A DNA stretch of 64,000 bases. Origin: Buddleja alternifolia (taxonomy: Eukaryota > Streptophyta > Magnoliopsida > Lamiales > Scrophulariaceae). Both the position numbers and the translations under genes were made by a program. The notes beneath the pieces were generated by a model that saw only the letters and a list, made by a program, of their open reading frames with translations, ran no database searches and had not been told where the DNA came from. The stretch is taken from positions 26,117,101 to 26,181,100 of the forward strand of contig CM033396.1 of NCBI GenBank assembly GCA_019426215.1, read 5' to 3'. Below, in pieces: positions 45,873 through 57,213 of the stretch. Position 1 is the stretch's first letter, and each line of letters opens with the position of its first letter.

Positions 45873-47577
45873 AGTTGCCAGGACCACAAAATGCTTCGGC
45901 TGTTCCTATATACTTTTATGTCAAAATTATTCTTTGTGCGCCTGAATGATATTACGTCTTCCCACACAATGGATTGACAAGTTTTACGCTTTGCCGTTTA
46001 AGATAACTAAATAAGAAAAAAATTGCTGGAAATAAGGTCCTGATATATACTTTTTACATTCATGGCATTTTTTTTGAGAATGTTGAGATATACCAACTGA
46101 TTGAAGAAACTGAGGAAGGAAGAAGCATAAGCGTTTGTGCAAATTTTGCTCTTTTTTAAATTGTGATTGTGATTTCACTTGTTGGACCGAATTGTTGGAC
46201 AAAATATTTAGATGTAAATTAGTCCTATTTCACGAGCAAGAAGAATAAACTATTGTTGTCGACGCAATGAAAAATAAATGTCTATTCCATTGCAAATGAG
46301 TTTCAAATTGATTGCAATGATGCATCAAGATATCAACTGTTAATATATACATGTGTGTGTGGGTGTAGGTGTTGTTTATGTGTACCAAATTAGGCTATAT
46401 GTCACGAGCTTCGCCCTAAGGAATAATTATTGCAATTAATTTCCTTTTATATAGGTAGCCACTGTCACCCAACCTAATCTTTCTTTCGATAAAACAAAAT
46501 CCAGTTATTACATTTGACAATGTATTTTCAGCTTCATGTGTGATACTGTGCTTCGTTGAAGACAGAAGGCCACAAGTCCTAAAATTTAGCATTTGCTTTA
46601 TAATCGCAAAGATCCATAAACTAAATCGGAGACAAATGTAGCTATCCATATTTTAAAATTAAGATTAAAAAAAAAAAAAAGGTGTTTGCTGGACAGCGAG
46701 AGCATACTCCAGATACTTCCAATCTCCTACAAGGAAGAAATAATAGATGAATTCAAAACTGTTCACATTCAGTATTTCTACTAATCAACCTAGTGTAACA
46801 AACCCCTTGAAGGTAACCAAACTGTGAACTATTTTGCTAATCAAGGTTGTGAGGCCACTTCTTTAGAAGTGATGGAGCTTAGTCAGTTAACGGGTGTTTT
46901 TAGAGGGATTATACGACTTGAATCGTTTAACATTCCTATCTTTAGATTCTCAATGTGAGGGAATAGTACTCCTTTCATTTACTTGTTCGGTGTATTGAAA
47001 ATTGGTGTACTAAACACTAAATAAATAAAAACATTTTTTGAAAAACGCGCGTGAGAATGATCCTGTCTTTCACGGATAAAATGAATGACCATTGCATGCC
47101 TCTAAAATTTGAGCATCACCGTCTTGATAGTGGAATCTTCGGTGGAGCCTAATTTCCATCTTGATCACGCAATGTTTGGCGGAGCCCTATTTCCAGACTT
47201 GAAATCCTTATAAAAGCTGGACTTATTGGAAATGACGTAAAATACTGTAACCAACACACGACATAACGAAAAAAATAAAGAAGTGAATTGAGTTAGCATA
47301 ATTGCACACTAATTATTGTCTTTCGAAAAAGAGACAAACCAGGAATTCCAGGGACGACAATATCAGGGCTTTTCAGAATATCATGGAGAGTTCTCCTCTC
47401 GTTCACCCTCACCCATTTTGGACCATTGCCTGAAAATGATGAATGAAGACACTAATATTTCTGCAAAGTTTACTACATGAAACCGCGTAATTTGAAAGAT
47501 TATCACATTCTTTACGCACATGATGAACTTATGCACAACCTACTTTTATGCTATTGACGGAACGAACAAGCATTTAC
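45873..47577. other. Spacer downstream of PDHB copy 1
   Basis: Mostly AT-rich, containing the PDHB 3' untranslated region at its start. An A-run lies at 46668-46680. A possible minus-strand exon of an unknown gene is noted separately at 47340-47429. No other gene is recognisable. Confidence 0.5.
47340..47429 (-). pseudogene. Possible orphan exon of an unidentified gene
   Basis: On the minus strand a 90-bp stretch is bounded by a good acceptor (TTTTCAG|) and donor (|GTTTGT) and reads openly NGPKWVRVNERRTLHDILKS followed by PDIVVPGIPG, with phase 1 on both sides. The composition looks protein-like and contrasts with the flanks, but I do not recognise the family and found no convincing neighbouring exons; an LTR element is inserted about 150 bp upstream (minus-strand sense). 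It could be a gene relic broken by that insertion. Confidence 0.3.
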
Positions 47578-47582
47578 TATAG

Positions 47583-48132
47583 TTATGTGTGTGGATTTCA
47601 CACCAATAATAATATGCAATATAATTTATGAAAATATAGTATAAAGCACGAGATTAAATGTAAATAATACAAGAGATTTACGTGGTTCGGTCTAATGAAG
47701 ACCTACGTCCACGGGTGTAAAGTGATTGCTTGGTTTATTCATCCTCATAGAAGGTATTTATACAAGATTTTGATGGGGGGTTGAAAAGGGTAAGTCAACT
47801 ATACTAAATATACATTTGGTATAAGTAATTAATCGTAATCCATCTATATTGGGCTATAATCAATCGGGTATAAATGGTAAAGACATAGAATCGCAGGCTT
47901 GATCTCCGCAGGTCTATATATGGCAAGGTTGGTGATTAATTAGATGTTGTCTCCAGGCTGTCCATAATTAGCGCTGCCCTACCTATGCAGGTAGGGTCGT
48001 CGGGGCTTCTAGCTAAGTATGTCCAAATATAATATCTTCTAGAAGGATCCAAGTCCATAAAACCATTGGGCTTAAGCCCATAAGGTATTGGACTACCCCG
48101 CTTGGCCCAAAGACGGATTTCAACTCACATCA
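47583..48132 (-). repeat. Left LTR of the 8.6-kb element
   Basis: Starts near the CACCAATAATAATATGC block and ends ..CAACTCACATCA. High similarity to 55690-56224 with scattered substitutions and small indels. A GCCCATAAGG/CCATTGGGCTTAAGCCCA palindromic block lies near 48062-48090. Confidence 0.75.
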
Positions 48133-49488
48133 ATAAGTCCCCCCAACTCTAAAGTTTGACGTAGCCAAGCTGTAAGAGTTGAAAAGAAACAAGTGTAGTG
48201 GGCCAAGCTGATGAAATTGCCAAGCTGCCTCAGCTGCATAGCCACTCGAACTACGGAGCTAAGACAAATCTTCCTCTCCAGATAGATCCAAGAAATTGTA
48301 ACCATTGATTGATTTTTTGTACTCTACTTCTTCTTTGAGTGTTTAGTACTCCAACCTTTCAGGAAACCTCAAATGGCATGTTTGATTAGTCGTGGTGATG
48401 GTACACCAGCCGCCGTAGTGTCGAATCCACTTACTAGAAGTGAATCCTCCCCTTTCTTCATGTTGGTTGTCTTGTAGGTTTGTAACCACAAGTGGCGCAA
48501 CCTCCAGTTACTTCTTCAGCTTGTCCAGGTCGTGAAGCTCCAGGTATTTCATCTATTGAAGTGATCTTATGACCACCTCTGGCATCACCTTCTCCGGCTT
48601 GGATGTCCAAGGATGGGTGCATCAGGTCTATACGTGCCTTCTTTGAACCCTGTAAACCTCCGCAGGTCAGATAGTCGCATTCACAATCCTTTTTTAGTTG
48701 ATCCATGATCAATTTGATGTATGTTGCAAAGAAATTTCTTTCTTTGGATGCCGATATCACAAAGCTACTTTTAAAGTTATGATCACGGGTGTGGTCTCTC
48801 CAGCTACGCCAAAGAATCCTTCATCTGTAGGTCCGATCGTCCTCCATGTAGTTGACCAGCATATTGTTGCTTCACCTGGGCAGCCTGCTGCTGAGGCTAC
48901 CCTTCTTGATTTAGCTAATGCTATTCTTTTCTTTGACGAGACAAAGCTTTCAAAGTAATTTTCCTTCCTTCATGAATTGTGCTTTTAAACAAGCACGTGT
49001 AATCCTCTCTCCTATTTTCTCCTTCTCTTCACCTGCCTAGTTGCGGTGCCCAACAACCCAGATCATCTTCATCATCCAGGTCTAGCCGACGCACATGACT
49101 TCCCTCTAGAGCTTAAGTACTTTATTCGAGATGCATTGTCTCCTTGCTCTCCTTTCTCTTCTAGATACTCCGGTCTTTTAGCCTGCTTGTCTGAATTGTT
49201 GATGTTGTTTGTGACACCGGGTAGAGGTCCTCTAGTCCTGCTAAAGAATCTTCCTTCTCCAGACCAGTTGCTCCATCTGTAGTTGATCAGCCTGCGGTAG
49301 CTATGGCTACCCAACCTGCAGCTATGGAAAATCTACTTCCAGATGGTGCTAACATTACTTCTTCTATTGCTGCCGAGATCAAACCCGCATAGTAGACTTC
49401 CTTCTTTCAAGAACATTGGTTTTGAATGGGCATGTGTAGCCCCTAAACAATTTCATTTCTTTCGCTTTTTGTTATATCTGTACCTGCC
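48133..49488. other. Interior of the 8.6-kb element, part 1
   Basis: No recognisable domain. Repeated words such as CTCCAGCT, AGTTGATC and CTTCATCTG (48480-49290) suggest degenerate repeats. Open readings here (for example 48760-48458 minus) are short and match no family I know. Confidence 0.5.
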
Positions 49489-51243
49489 TGTTGGTCCCAA
49501 GTGGCATACGAAAGGGTCTAGAAAGGGGGGGAATAGACCCTGAAGTCTTTTTCGACTTCAAAAATTTCGTATTAAAATTCGTTGGACGCTTGAAAAGTAG
49601 GCGCTTGACCTGAGCGTCTAATGAAGATTGTTTTGATAAAGTTAACTTAGACTTAGATTTGAATACTATAACCAAATAGGTTTAAGCATTCAGTTCTTTA
49701 ATCAGTGTTAGCACAGCGGAATGATTTTATAAGTCTTCACTTTGAAAGTATTTAGCATCACAAAGTTTTTCTTAGTTGCTTTTGGTCAAAACGTTTTGAA
49801 CGCTTAGAGTGCTTAGCGCTTGGTCAAGCGCTTAAGACTGGTTTGAAAGCTTAGCGTTCTCTTTGACTTAAATTAGACACTTGACTGTTTTATATGCTTT
49901 TTCAAGGTATAATGTGCAACTGTAAATAAAGCAAATAAAACAGTAAATAACACAATTATTTGTAAGGTTCACTGGGTGGTGTAATCCCAGCTACGTCCTT
50001 CTTCTCCTTGAACACTCAGAGGCAATCCATTAAAATGATTCTCAAAGAATCACACAGAATCTTCTACAAATTAGGGACAAAGGAATAGATGGATATGTAT
50101 GATTTGAGCTCCTTGGTCACACAGATTTCTGCTACAAGCCACTTCAATCCTCTGCTTCTGGAAAGACGATCTCGAGCTCCTTGATCACACATATTTCAGC
50201 TCCAATAAAGATCTTCTCTAAGATGGCCTTGAGCTCCTTGATTACACATACTTCAGCTCCAATAAAGACCTTTCTTCAACAAGCTTCTTTTACACAAAAA
50301 TACTGCTTGTAAAACAACAATCTTTCTCACTCAGATGAAAGGTGTTGAGAGTTTATTGTAACAGGTTTGTTTGATGTTGGGAAGTTCAAACAACTTGGGA
50401 TATCTCAATAATAGTGTAGGGTTCTTCTATGAAGATGTTTGAGATATCGGTGACTGTTTTTGGAATGTATTTGAGAAGCTTAATAAATTTTGGCTATAGA
50501 GTTTGCAAGCTTTTCTCTCAAATTATTTCAGTAAAGTTTCTCTCTCTTCACACTTTCTAAGGTTTTGTTGGAGGGTACTATTTATAGAGATTCTTGGGAT
50601 TTGTCCGTTGGACACAATCAGACTCGTGTCTCTCACGCAGCGCGTCAAATAGTCCCTTTCTGACATTCCTGAAATTCTACTGGTTTCGATTGGACAGGAG
50701 CAGAATTTGAACACTGACAGTCTAGTCATAGGTTGGCTTGTCCGCAAGTCAGAATACCTCGTCACTTTTAATGCATTTTGAATTTATTTTTCGTTGGAAA
50801 TAAATGTTCGTTGATAATTGCATGACTTGAGGATATATTACAGGTGAATCGCTTGGGTATTTGAGCACTTGGTTCAACACTCCTGGAACAGTCCTTTAGC
50901 GTTAGATAGGCGCTAAGAACATTATCTGAACGCTTGATTCATAACTCCCGAAATAGTTTTTAAGCGGTTGACAGACGCTTAAGACAAATCTTCATCTTCA
51001 CTTGACTTCAGACGCTGATCTTCAACTTCATCTCTAATAGACCCACCTAGAATTCTATTAGCGACTCGGTATCTAATACTTAGTCTAAAATTTACAAAGA
51101 TAAAAACTACAAGCCTAACAAACTAATACATTTTCAAACGCTTATACAAATATTCTATGAAAGTATATACTTACATTCTTTTAGGGTCTAACATGAAATC
51201 CTATCTTGTCATCATCAAAACCACTAACATGAAATTCCTAACA
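49489..51243. mobile_element. Solo LTR, 1755 bp
   Basis: Begins TGTTGGTCCC and ends CCTAACA, with a perfect 5-bp target duplication CTGCC (49484-49488, 51244-51248). The LTR is rich in AAGCGCTT-type palindromes (for example 49820-49836) and GAGCTCCTTG repeats (50110-50245). It has no coding region. Confidence 0.87.
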
Positions 51244-51760
51244 CTGCCCAAGTTAGGGCAAGCACCTCCCTGCTCTTTTCCCATCTAAGGCTTTATGAAT
51301 TTGCTATTGGTATATTTTTCTCGTCTTGACTCACCCACCTAGGTTAGGTCAGGGACATTAGCAGCCTTCCCCCAGCTTGGGGTTTGTTTTGTGTTTGAGA
51401 CTTGTACTGCTTAACTTTGCCTTTGTTATACCTGCCTTGTTTCACAAAATAAAAAATAGAACCGAACTTGCTCTACCTCCTCAGAGGAGTAGGTTAGCCT
51501 TAGTGTTACCTCATCACAAGATGAATTTAGTAGGATAAACAATGAATCAAATTGATATAAAAATTGTGCTCATAAAATTATCATAAAATATCGTGACCAT
51601 ACCTCCATCCTGGCATTTCAAACATTTCCTTAGAATTTCTTGTGGAATCCGACATGCAATATTCCTCATAAAAGATCAAACGGAATTTATTAGTTTCCAG
51701 GCGGTACCTACCAGACCTACACTGAGCTATAGCTATAGCTGGGTCAGGTGGTCCAGTTTC
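51244..51760. other. Interior of the 8.6-kb element, part 2
   Basis: Non-coding. CCCAAGTTAGGGCAAG and CACCTAGGTTAGGTCAG motifs are loosely repeated. An AGCTATAGCTATAGCTGG palindromic stretch lies just before the hairpin minisatellite. Confidence 0.5.
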
Positions 51761-52098
51761 TGCAATCGTGGGGACTTGCTTCTGATCCTGCGTCAATTAT
51801 TAGTAATTACTTGACACGTACAACTGTGGGGACTTGCACTGTAATTGTGCAATCATGGGGACTTGCACTCACTTTTCTTCTCTCATGCAATCGTGGGGAC
51901 TTGCATTCGTACTTTCTCTTATGCAATCGTGGGGACTTGCATTGGGATCAAACACCCTCTTCCAGGTGTGTACAATCGTGGGGATTTGTACCACCTCTGT
52001 GCAATCATGGAGACTTGCACATGGGATCGAACACCCGTCTTTAGGCGCGTACAATCGTGGGGACTTGCAACGCAACTATGCAATCGTGGGGACTTGCA
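51761..52098. repeat. Nine-unit hairpin minisatellite
   Basis: Nine irregularly spaced units of the form arm-TCGTGGGGAC-arm start at about 51761, 51820, 51848, 51884, 51919, 51968, 52000, 52049 and 52078. In six of them the 6-base arms are fully complementary, and three different arm sequences occur: GTGCAA/TTGCAC, ATGCAA/TTGCAT and GTACAA/TTGTAC. The loop is almost constant. In one plus-strand frame it reads repeated CNRGDLH, but in a context with no plausible gene. Confidence 0.85.
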
Positions 52099-53108
52099 TT
52101 TACCTCCTACCTTATATCCCTTTTTTCCTCCCTCCATACTAAAATATTCCTTGACGGGCTAGGGTGGCCAGCCCATACCGAAGGTATCCTTCCTTATTTC
52201 TCACATTTCTCCGTATCTTCCCTCCTTATTCCTTTTCCAACCTTGTGGCTACCCTTTTCTCCTTGTCGCTCCAAACACCGATCTTCCTAGGATAGGTCCT
52301 GGAACCATCCTGCGGATGATTCCTCACCCAGTCCCTCCTTATCCCTTCTTGGTATAAAGCCTTCGAGTCCGCCACCGATTTCTCGCCTGGCGTCACGGAC
52401 CCCGGCTACCTACCCAGGTGGTACAATCCTAGTCCTCCGACTACCTCCATTTCACCAGCTCCCCTTTACTCCACAATTCAATATTCATCTTTTAAATAAT
52501 TATATACATAACTCAATTTCAAAGTTTTTGCAAAATAAAATCTTACTAAATTATTGGAGCTTTGCATGTGACCCTGCAAAGAAAGATTTTACAATCTCTA
52601 GGCCTTACTTGAAAATCATAACAATCATAACTTCCAAAAAAGATTATTAGCAACACATGAGTTTTTCAAATGGTAAAAAATAAAACATAAGTTGATAATA
52701 TAAAAAAGCACAATTCTCGCGGTTACACGGAGAACTTAGGTTTTGCATATTCCATGGGCGAGGGAGTTGTTTTCCCTTGTAGACTCCTCTAGCTAGTAAC
52801 TTTCCTGAAAAGATAAAAAAATCATAAATTCACGAAGACAAATGTTAGTGAAAATTGTAAGTCCTGCAAAAAAGCTTGTAAAAGTCTCACTAAGTATAAC
52901 TCTTTAATCCTAATTGAATAATATTACAACTTAGTTTATGATGTGGATAAATAGAAATGCACATGATGCGTAGATGATGTCTAGCCATGCCTATGATGCG
53001 CACGCAATGCTATGCTCATAATACTTGAATGATGTCCAAGGAGAAGATTTGTTACAGAACTTTTTGCGTTTCCTTTCAGTCATGCAAAGACCGAACCTCG
53101 ATTCCCGT
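52099..53108. other. Interior of the 8.6-kb element, part 3
   Basis: Non-coding, C/T-rich to 52480 and then AT-rich. Repeated GATGATGTCTAGCCATG / GATGCGCACGCAATG words (52960-53040) occur just before the next minisatellite. Confidence 0.5.
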
Positions 53109-55508
53109 ATTTGCTGAGCAACATGAGCTACCTCAACTATTACCGCCTTTGCTGAGCAGCATGAGCTGCCTCAGCTATTACCGTCTTTTTTTAGCAGCAT
53201 GAGCTACCCCAGCTATTACCGTTTTTTTCCACCTTTGCTGACCAGCCTAAGCCGCTTCAGCTATTACCATCCTTTGCTGAGCAACCTTAGCCGCTTCAGC
53301 TATTACCCACCTTTGCTGAGCAGCCTTAGCCGTTTCAGCTATTACCGTTCTTTGCAAGTAACATGAGTTGCTTCAGCTATTACCATCCTTTTCTGAGCAG
53401 TATGAGCTACCTCAGCTATTACCCACCTTTGCTAAGCAGCCTTAGCCACTTCAACTATTACTGCCCTTTGCTGAGCAGCGTGAGCTGCCCCAGCTATTAC
53501 TTTCTTTCTTTGCTTTTGCTTCAGCTATTACCGTCTTTTGATGAGCAGCATGAGCTGCCCTAACTATTACCGTCTTTGCTAAGCAGCCTGAGCTGCCTCA
53601 GCTATTACCGTTCTTTGCTGAGCAGCCTAAGCCGCTGACACGCTAAAAGCTAACGTGCTATAATAGCAAGTGCACTAGTCGTGTGTAGTAATAAAAGTGG
53701 ACGAGAAGTCCGGATTGTCGAACCACAAGGACTTGAATTCTAGTTTAAGATTTTATAACAACAAAGATCAAAACAATAAAGGTAAAATGAGTGTGAAATG
53801 CGTAAGATAAGAACAAGGTTGCACAAATGATTTAAAACAAAATATAAAGGGAGACTAAGGCACATGCTAGGTTCAAATTGATCAATTATACTTATAAAGA
53901 TTCTCGTTGAAGGATTACGCTTATATTGTTATGGTGAGAGCTCCGAGGGTAGAGAATAACCGATGTCTCGCGTATAAACTCCTATGCTTAGATCGTGATT
54001 TCCCAAATATTCCTATCCGAAAATCTAACCACTAAACATGCATTAACTTACTAGAGCTCACTCGATTTGAATCGAACAACTTCACCCGAGAATCTTTACC
54101 TATGTCTAGGGCAATTCCTCATTAGTTGCGGGTCATGATGTGAATTTCTTGCACCCTAAGTCAATTTTCTCCCGAAATATTCACCTAGGCATAAGATTCT
54201 AACATATAGTGATCAAGTATATGCAAGATAAGTAGAACATCAATTCACATCACATAACAATATAAGAATAACCTCAACAATCATCTATTATAAACATAAA
54301 TCACAATTTGGCCTTACATGGCCCTAGTCTTACGAATTTAGTTCATAATTGAAAGCATAAAAGACATAAAAGGATTCATATAAATATTCATAGACATAAA
54401 TGAAATGAAAAGCTCTTAAAAACTCCCTAAATGGTGAATGATGATGGATCTTGAAGTTGAGCCTTCAATCCCCAAGCTCTTTTCCTTCCTCTAGTTTTCC
54501 CCTCCAAGAGTGATGAAGAATGGTGATGAATGGTGGAGAAATCAGATTAGGGGCTGCCCCCGTCTCCTCCAAGAATCTGAAATTGATAGTGAATGATGAA
54601 GAGTATGGGTTCCCCCTCTTTTTATAGCCAAAATTCTACTAAAGTATGCATTAAGAATTCCCATTAAAGTTCCCCAATGAGAATTCCACCTAAGGTGATG
54701 CTTAAAGTATGGCTTTTAGGATTTCAACCATCTAAAAAATGCTGAACTTTCGGCCCTTAAGAATTCCACCAAGCATAACCATGTGAAAACTTCAACAAAA
54801 CACATGCATGCTGCCATTTTCTTGCTTTCCAGCGCAGTCTTAGTATTTTCCTCAAAAAGTTCTCCACAGATCTCCAAATTGGATGATTCAAGTCCCCATG
54901 TGCAGCTAAAACATAGATATACAACTGTCCAGAAGGACATTTTGTCCAATTCGGTCACTAAGTTTACCTAAATTACGTTTCAACATGGAGGTTGTTTCTA
55001 ACACAGAGATAAACAACTTTGTTGAAGGAGACGTCCTCAAATTCGAACTCAAAATATGCATACATTCTGTATTTGCGTGCGTTATTTCTCTATTGTAGTG
55101 ATTTTCCACCTTTACTCGATAAGCACACAAATTAAACGCAAATGTGGTATAAATCATGCATAAACCAATATAAATCCAATAAATATGAGGCTCTAAAACA
55201 TGTAAATTCACACCCTATCAGCCGCTTAAGCTATTACTGTCTTTTGCTGATCAGCCTTAGCCGTTTCAACTATTACCGTCCTTTGCTGAGCAGCATGAGC
55301 TGTCCCAGCTATTACCGTCTTTGCTGAGCAGCCTTAGCCACTTCAGCTATTACTGTCCTTTACTGAGCAACCTAAGGCACTTCAGCTATTACTGTCTTTT
55401 GCTGAGCAACCTTAGCCGCTTCAACTATTAATATTCTTTGCTGAGCAGCCTAAGCCGCTTCAGCTAGTACTGTCTTTGCAGCCTGAGCTGCTCCAGCTAT
55501 TACCATAC
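53109..55508. repeat. Minisatellite of about 21 units of about 39 bp, split by a solo LTR
   Basis: The unit is TTTGCTGAGCAGCNTNAGCC followed by GCTTCAGCTATTACCGTC. About 13.5 units lie at 53109-53635 and about 7.5 at 55221-55508. The unit at the breakpoint is interrupted exactly within GCCGC, which is duplicated by the LTR insertion. Units vary mainly in the GAGCAGC/GAGCTGC part. Confidence 0.88.
53636..55220 (-). mobile_element. Gypsy-type solo LTR, 1585 bp
   Basis: TG..CA ends (TGACACG at 53636, CCTATCA at 55220) and a perfect 5-bp target duplication GCCGC (53631-53635, 55221-55225). On the minus strand it begins TGATAGGGTGTGAATTTAC, an LTR start I associate with the gypsy Tat/Retand group. 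A TATA box (GGCTATAAAAAG, about 54618-54629) lies in the same orientation. It has no internal genes. Confidence 0.88.
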
Positions 55509-55689
55509 TTGCCACAAGGATACTACGGTCGCATCTGGATTTTCCATACCTGCATAGCTAACTCCATACGCCTTGATTCACCGTTTTCTCTGCCAATCTT
55601 CTTGCCAACGTAATTAATCCGTGAACACCTTGCTCCATCCTCTAATTCACAGCTTACTAGAACCATAAAAATAAATCACGTCTCACTCA

Positions 55690-56224
55690 ATATTCCCACC
55701 AATAATAATACACAATATAATATATGAAAATATAGTATAAAGCACGAGAGTATATGTAAAGAACACAAGAGATTTACGTGGCTCGGTCTAATGAATACCT
55801 ACGTCCACGAGTGTAAAGTGGTTGCTTGGTTTATTCATCCTTATAGGGGGTATTTATACAAAATTTTGATGGAGGGTTGAAAAGGGTAAGTCAACTATAC
55901 TAAATATACATTTGGTAATAGGAATTAATCGTAATCTATCTATATTGGACCTCAATCTGGTATAAATGATAAAGACATAGAATCGCAGACTTGATCTCCG
56001 CAGGTCTATATATGGCAAGGTTGGTGATTGATTAGATCTTGTCTCCTGGCTGTCCATAATTAGCGCTGCCCTACCTATGCAGGTCGGGTCGTCTAGGCCT
56101 CCAGCTAAGCATGTCCAAATATAATATCTTCTAGAAGGATCCAAGTGCATAAGACCATTGGGATTGGGCCCACAAGATATTGGACTACCCAACTTGGCCC
56201 AAAGACGGATTTCAACTCAGATCA
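55690..56224 (-). repeat. Right LTR of the 8.6-kb element
   Basis: Starts near CACCAATAATAATACAC and ends ..CAACTCAGATCA, followed by TATAG. It is the 5' LTR if the polypurine tract at 48133 is correctly assigned. No standard Met- or Asp-tRNA primer site was recognised next to it. Confidence 0.75.
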
Positions 56225-57213
56225 TATAGCATATCAAGTCAAACAACAAAAGCTATAATTCGGCCCCTCTAAAACTCAGCATTGAACTTATCCATAGCAA
56301 ATCTAAAATGGTCAGAAATGAAACACCTATTCCGGAGTTGTGGTCGGCTAAAGAGGAGGTTTTGTAAAAGGGATCAGACACGTCCAACTTTTCTAGTCTA
56401 GAAGGATAATTTCATCATTATTGTAGCGTTAAACTCTAGTTATATGTAGATTCAGCATGTCTGTTTTAATCTATAAGTCAGAAATCAATAAAAATCTGTA
56501 GTAACGTATTATCCATGTAAATCAAGTCGTTTGTGTGTGTGAATTTCCTCTTAATATTCTTCGCACAGGATTAGCTCCTAACTGGATAAAGTCAATACAA
56601 TATCTTCAAGGGGCTTTCAAACTCACTCAGACTAACTTTAATGCTATATTTGGGTAAGTCAGTGAGGAAAATGAGGAGGAAAAGAGAATGGTCTAAAAAA
56701 CGAACCAGGAGGTTATGTTAATTAATCGCAAGCAGGAAAACTGCGTTCCTTAATATTTTCCTCATTAAAATATACAGCCGAAACATAGCTTAAATTAAAC
56801 ACGGGTGTGAGAGATAATCCCCCATAGTCATGATTGGAGCAATCATTAGTTATTAGGTGAGAGGAACTAGTGCAGAAATAGCATACAGAAGATTTTCCTG
56901 TCAAGAAGATTTTTGCTTTGAATATGTCTTCAAGACTTGTGTATGGTCTATTTATCCATATCTTGGATTTTACACCCTTATTGTGTAACAGGGTTCACCA
57001 TCTAGATAAAGCCAAATCAGATGCCTAACACAGATGTCAGAAACAATCATATGGATATACGTAGTTATAGCTAAAGTAACATAATCATATTACTAGCATG
57101 TACATTTTTCTGCTGTGTTTTGTCCAGCAGTGTAGCTATTTGGCTAAGATGCGTGTTCGTTAAATTTCCAAGGTGGAGTATATGTGAGAAGGTATAAACA
57201 GACCACCTGTAAC
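56225..57213. other. Spacer between the 8.6-kb element and a hAT element
   Basis: No gene or repeat identified; AT-rich. The last 8 bases (57206-57213, CCTGTAAC) are the left target duplication of the next element. Confidence 0.5.

Larger units (their letters stand above)
38988..45960 (+). repeat. Duplication unit, copy 1 (contains PDHB copy 1)
   Basis: Starts at AATTCTAGTCCA (38988) and is highly similar to 58071 onwards, including promoter, introns and exons. Copy-specific differences: 39144-39238 is present only here, and about 250 bp in intron 2 plus about 700 bp upstream are present only in copy 2. The 3' limit is unknown because copy 2 runs off the window. Confidence 0.9.
47583..56224 (-). 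mobile_element. Large LTR-flanked non-coding element (LARD-like), about 8.6 kb
   Basis: Two direct copies of an approximately 535-bp LTR (47583-48132 and about 55690-56224) share motifs such as GAGATTTACGTGG and GGATTTCAACTCA. Inside the left LTR the plus strand reads AATAAGTCCCCCCAACTC, i.e. a polypurine tract in minus orientation. TATAG occurs on both outer flanks (47578-47582, 56225-56229), a likely target duplication, but the outermost bases of the left LTR do not match the right one well, so ends are approximate. I could read no gag or pol domain inside. It contains two solo LTRs and two minisatellites, so about 5.3 kb is its own sequence. Confidence 0.7.

Noticed and set aside
48120..49315. 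Several 60-100 codon frames in the 8.6-kb element as possible gag
   Set aside because: None shows a zinc knuckle, gag core, protease or other known motif.
51748..52162. Repeated CNRGDLH peptide suggesting an RGD repeat protein
   Set aside because: Spacing between units is not a multiple of three, so the peptide moves between frames; the conserved feature is the DNA hairpin.
53109..55508. CRISPR-like array of 39-bp repeats
   Set aside because: Units are head-to-tail without unique spacers and the context is a plant genome; it is a minisatellite.
47578..56229. TATAG as a certain target duplication of the 8.6-kb LTR element
   Set aside because: The bases between TATAG and the recognisable left LTR do not align with the right LTR, so the ends are given as approximate.
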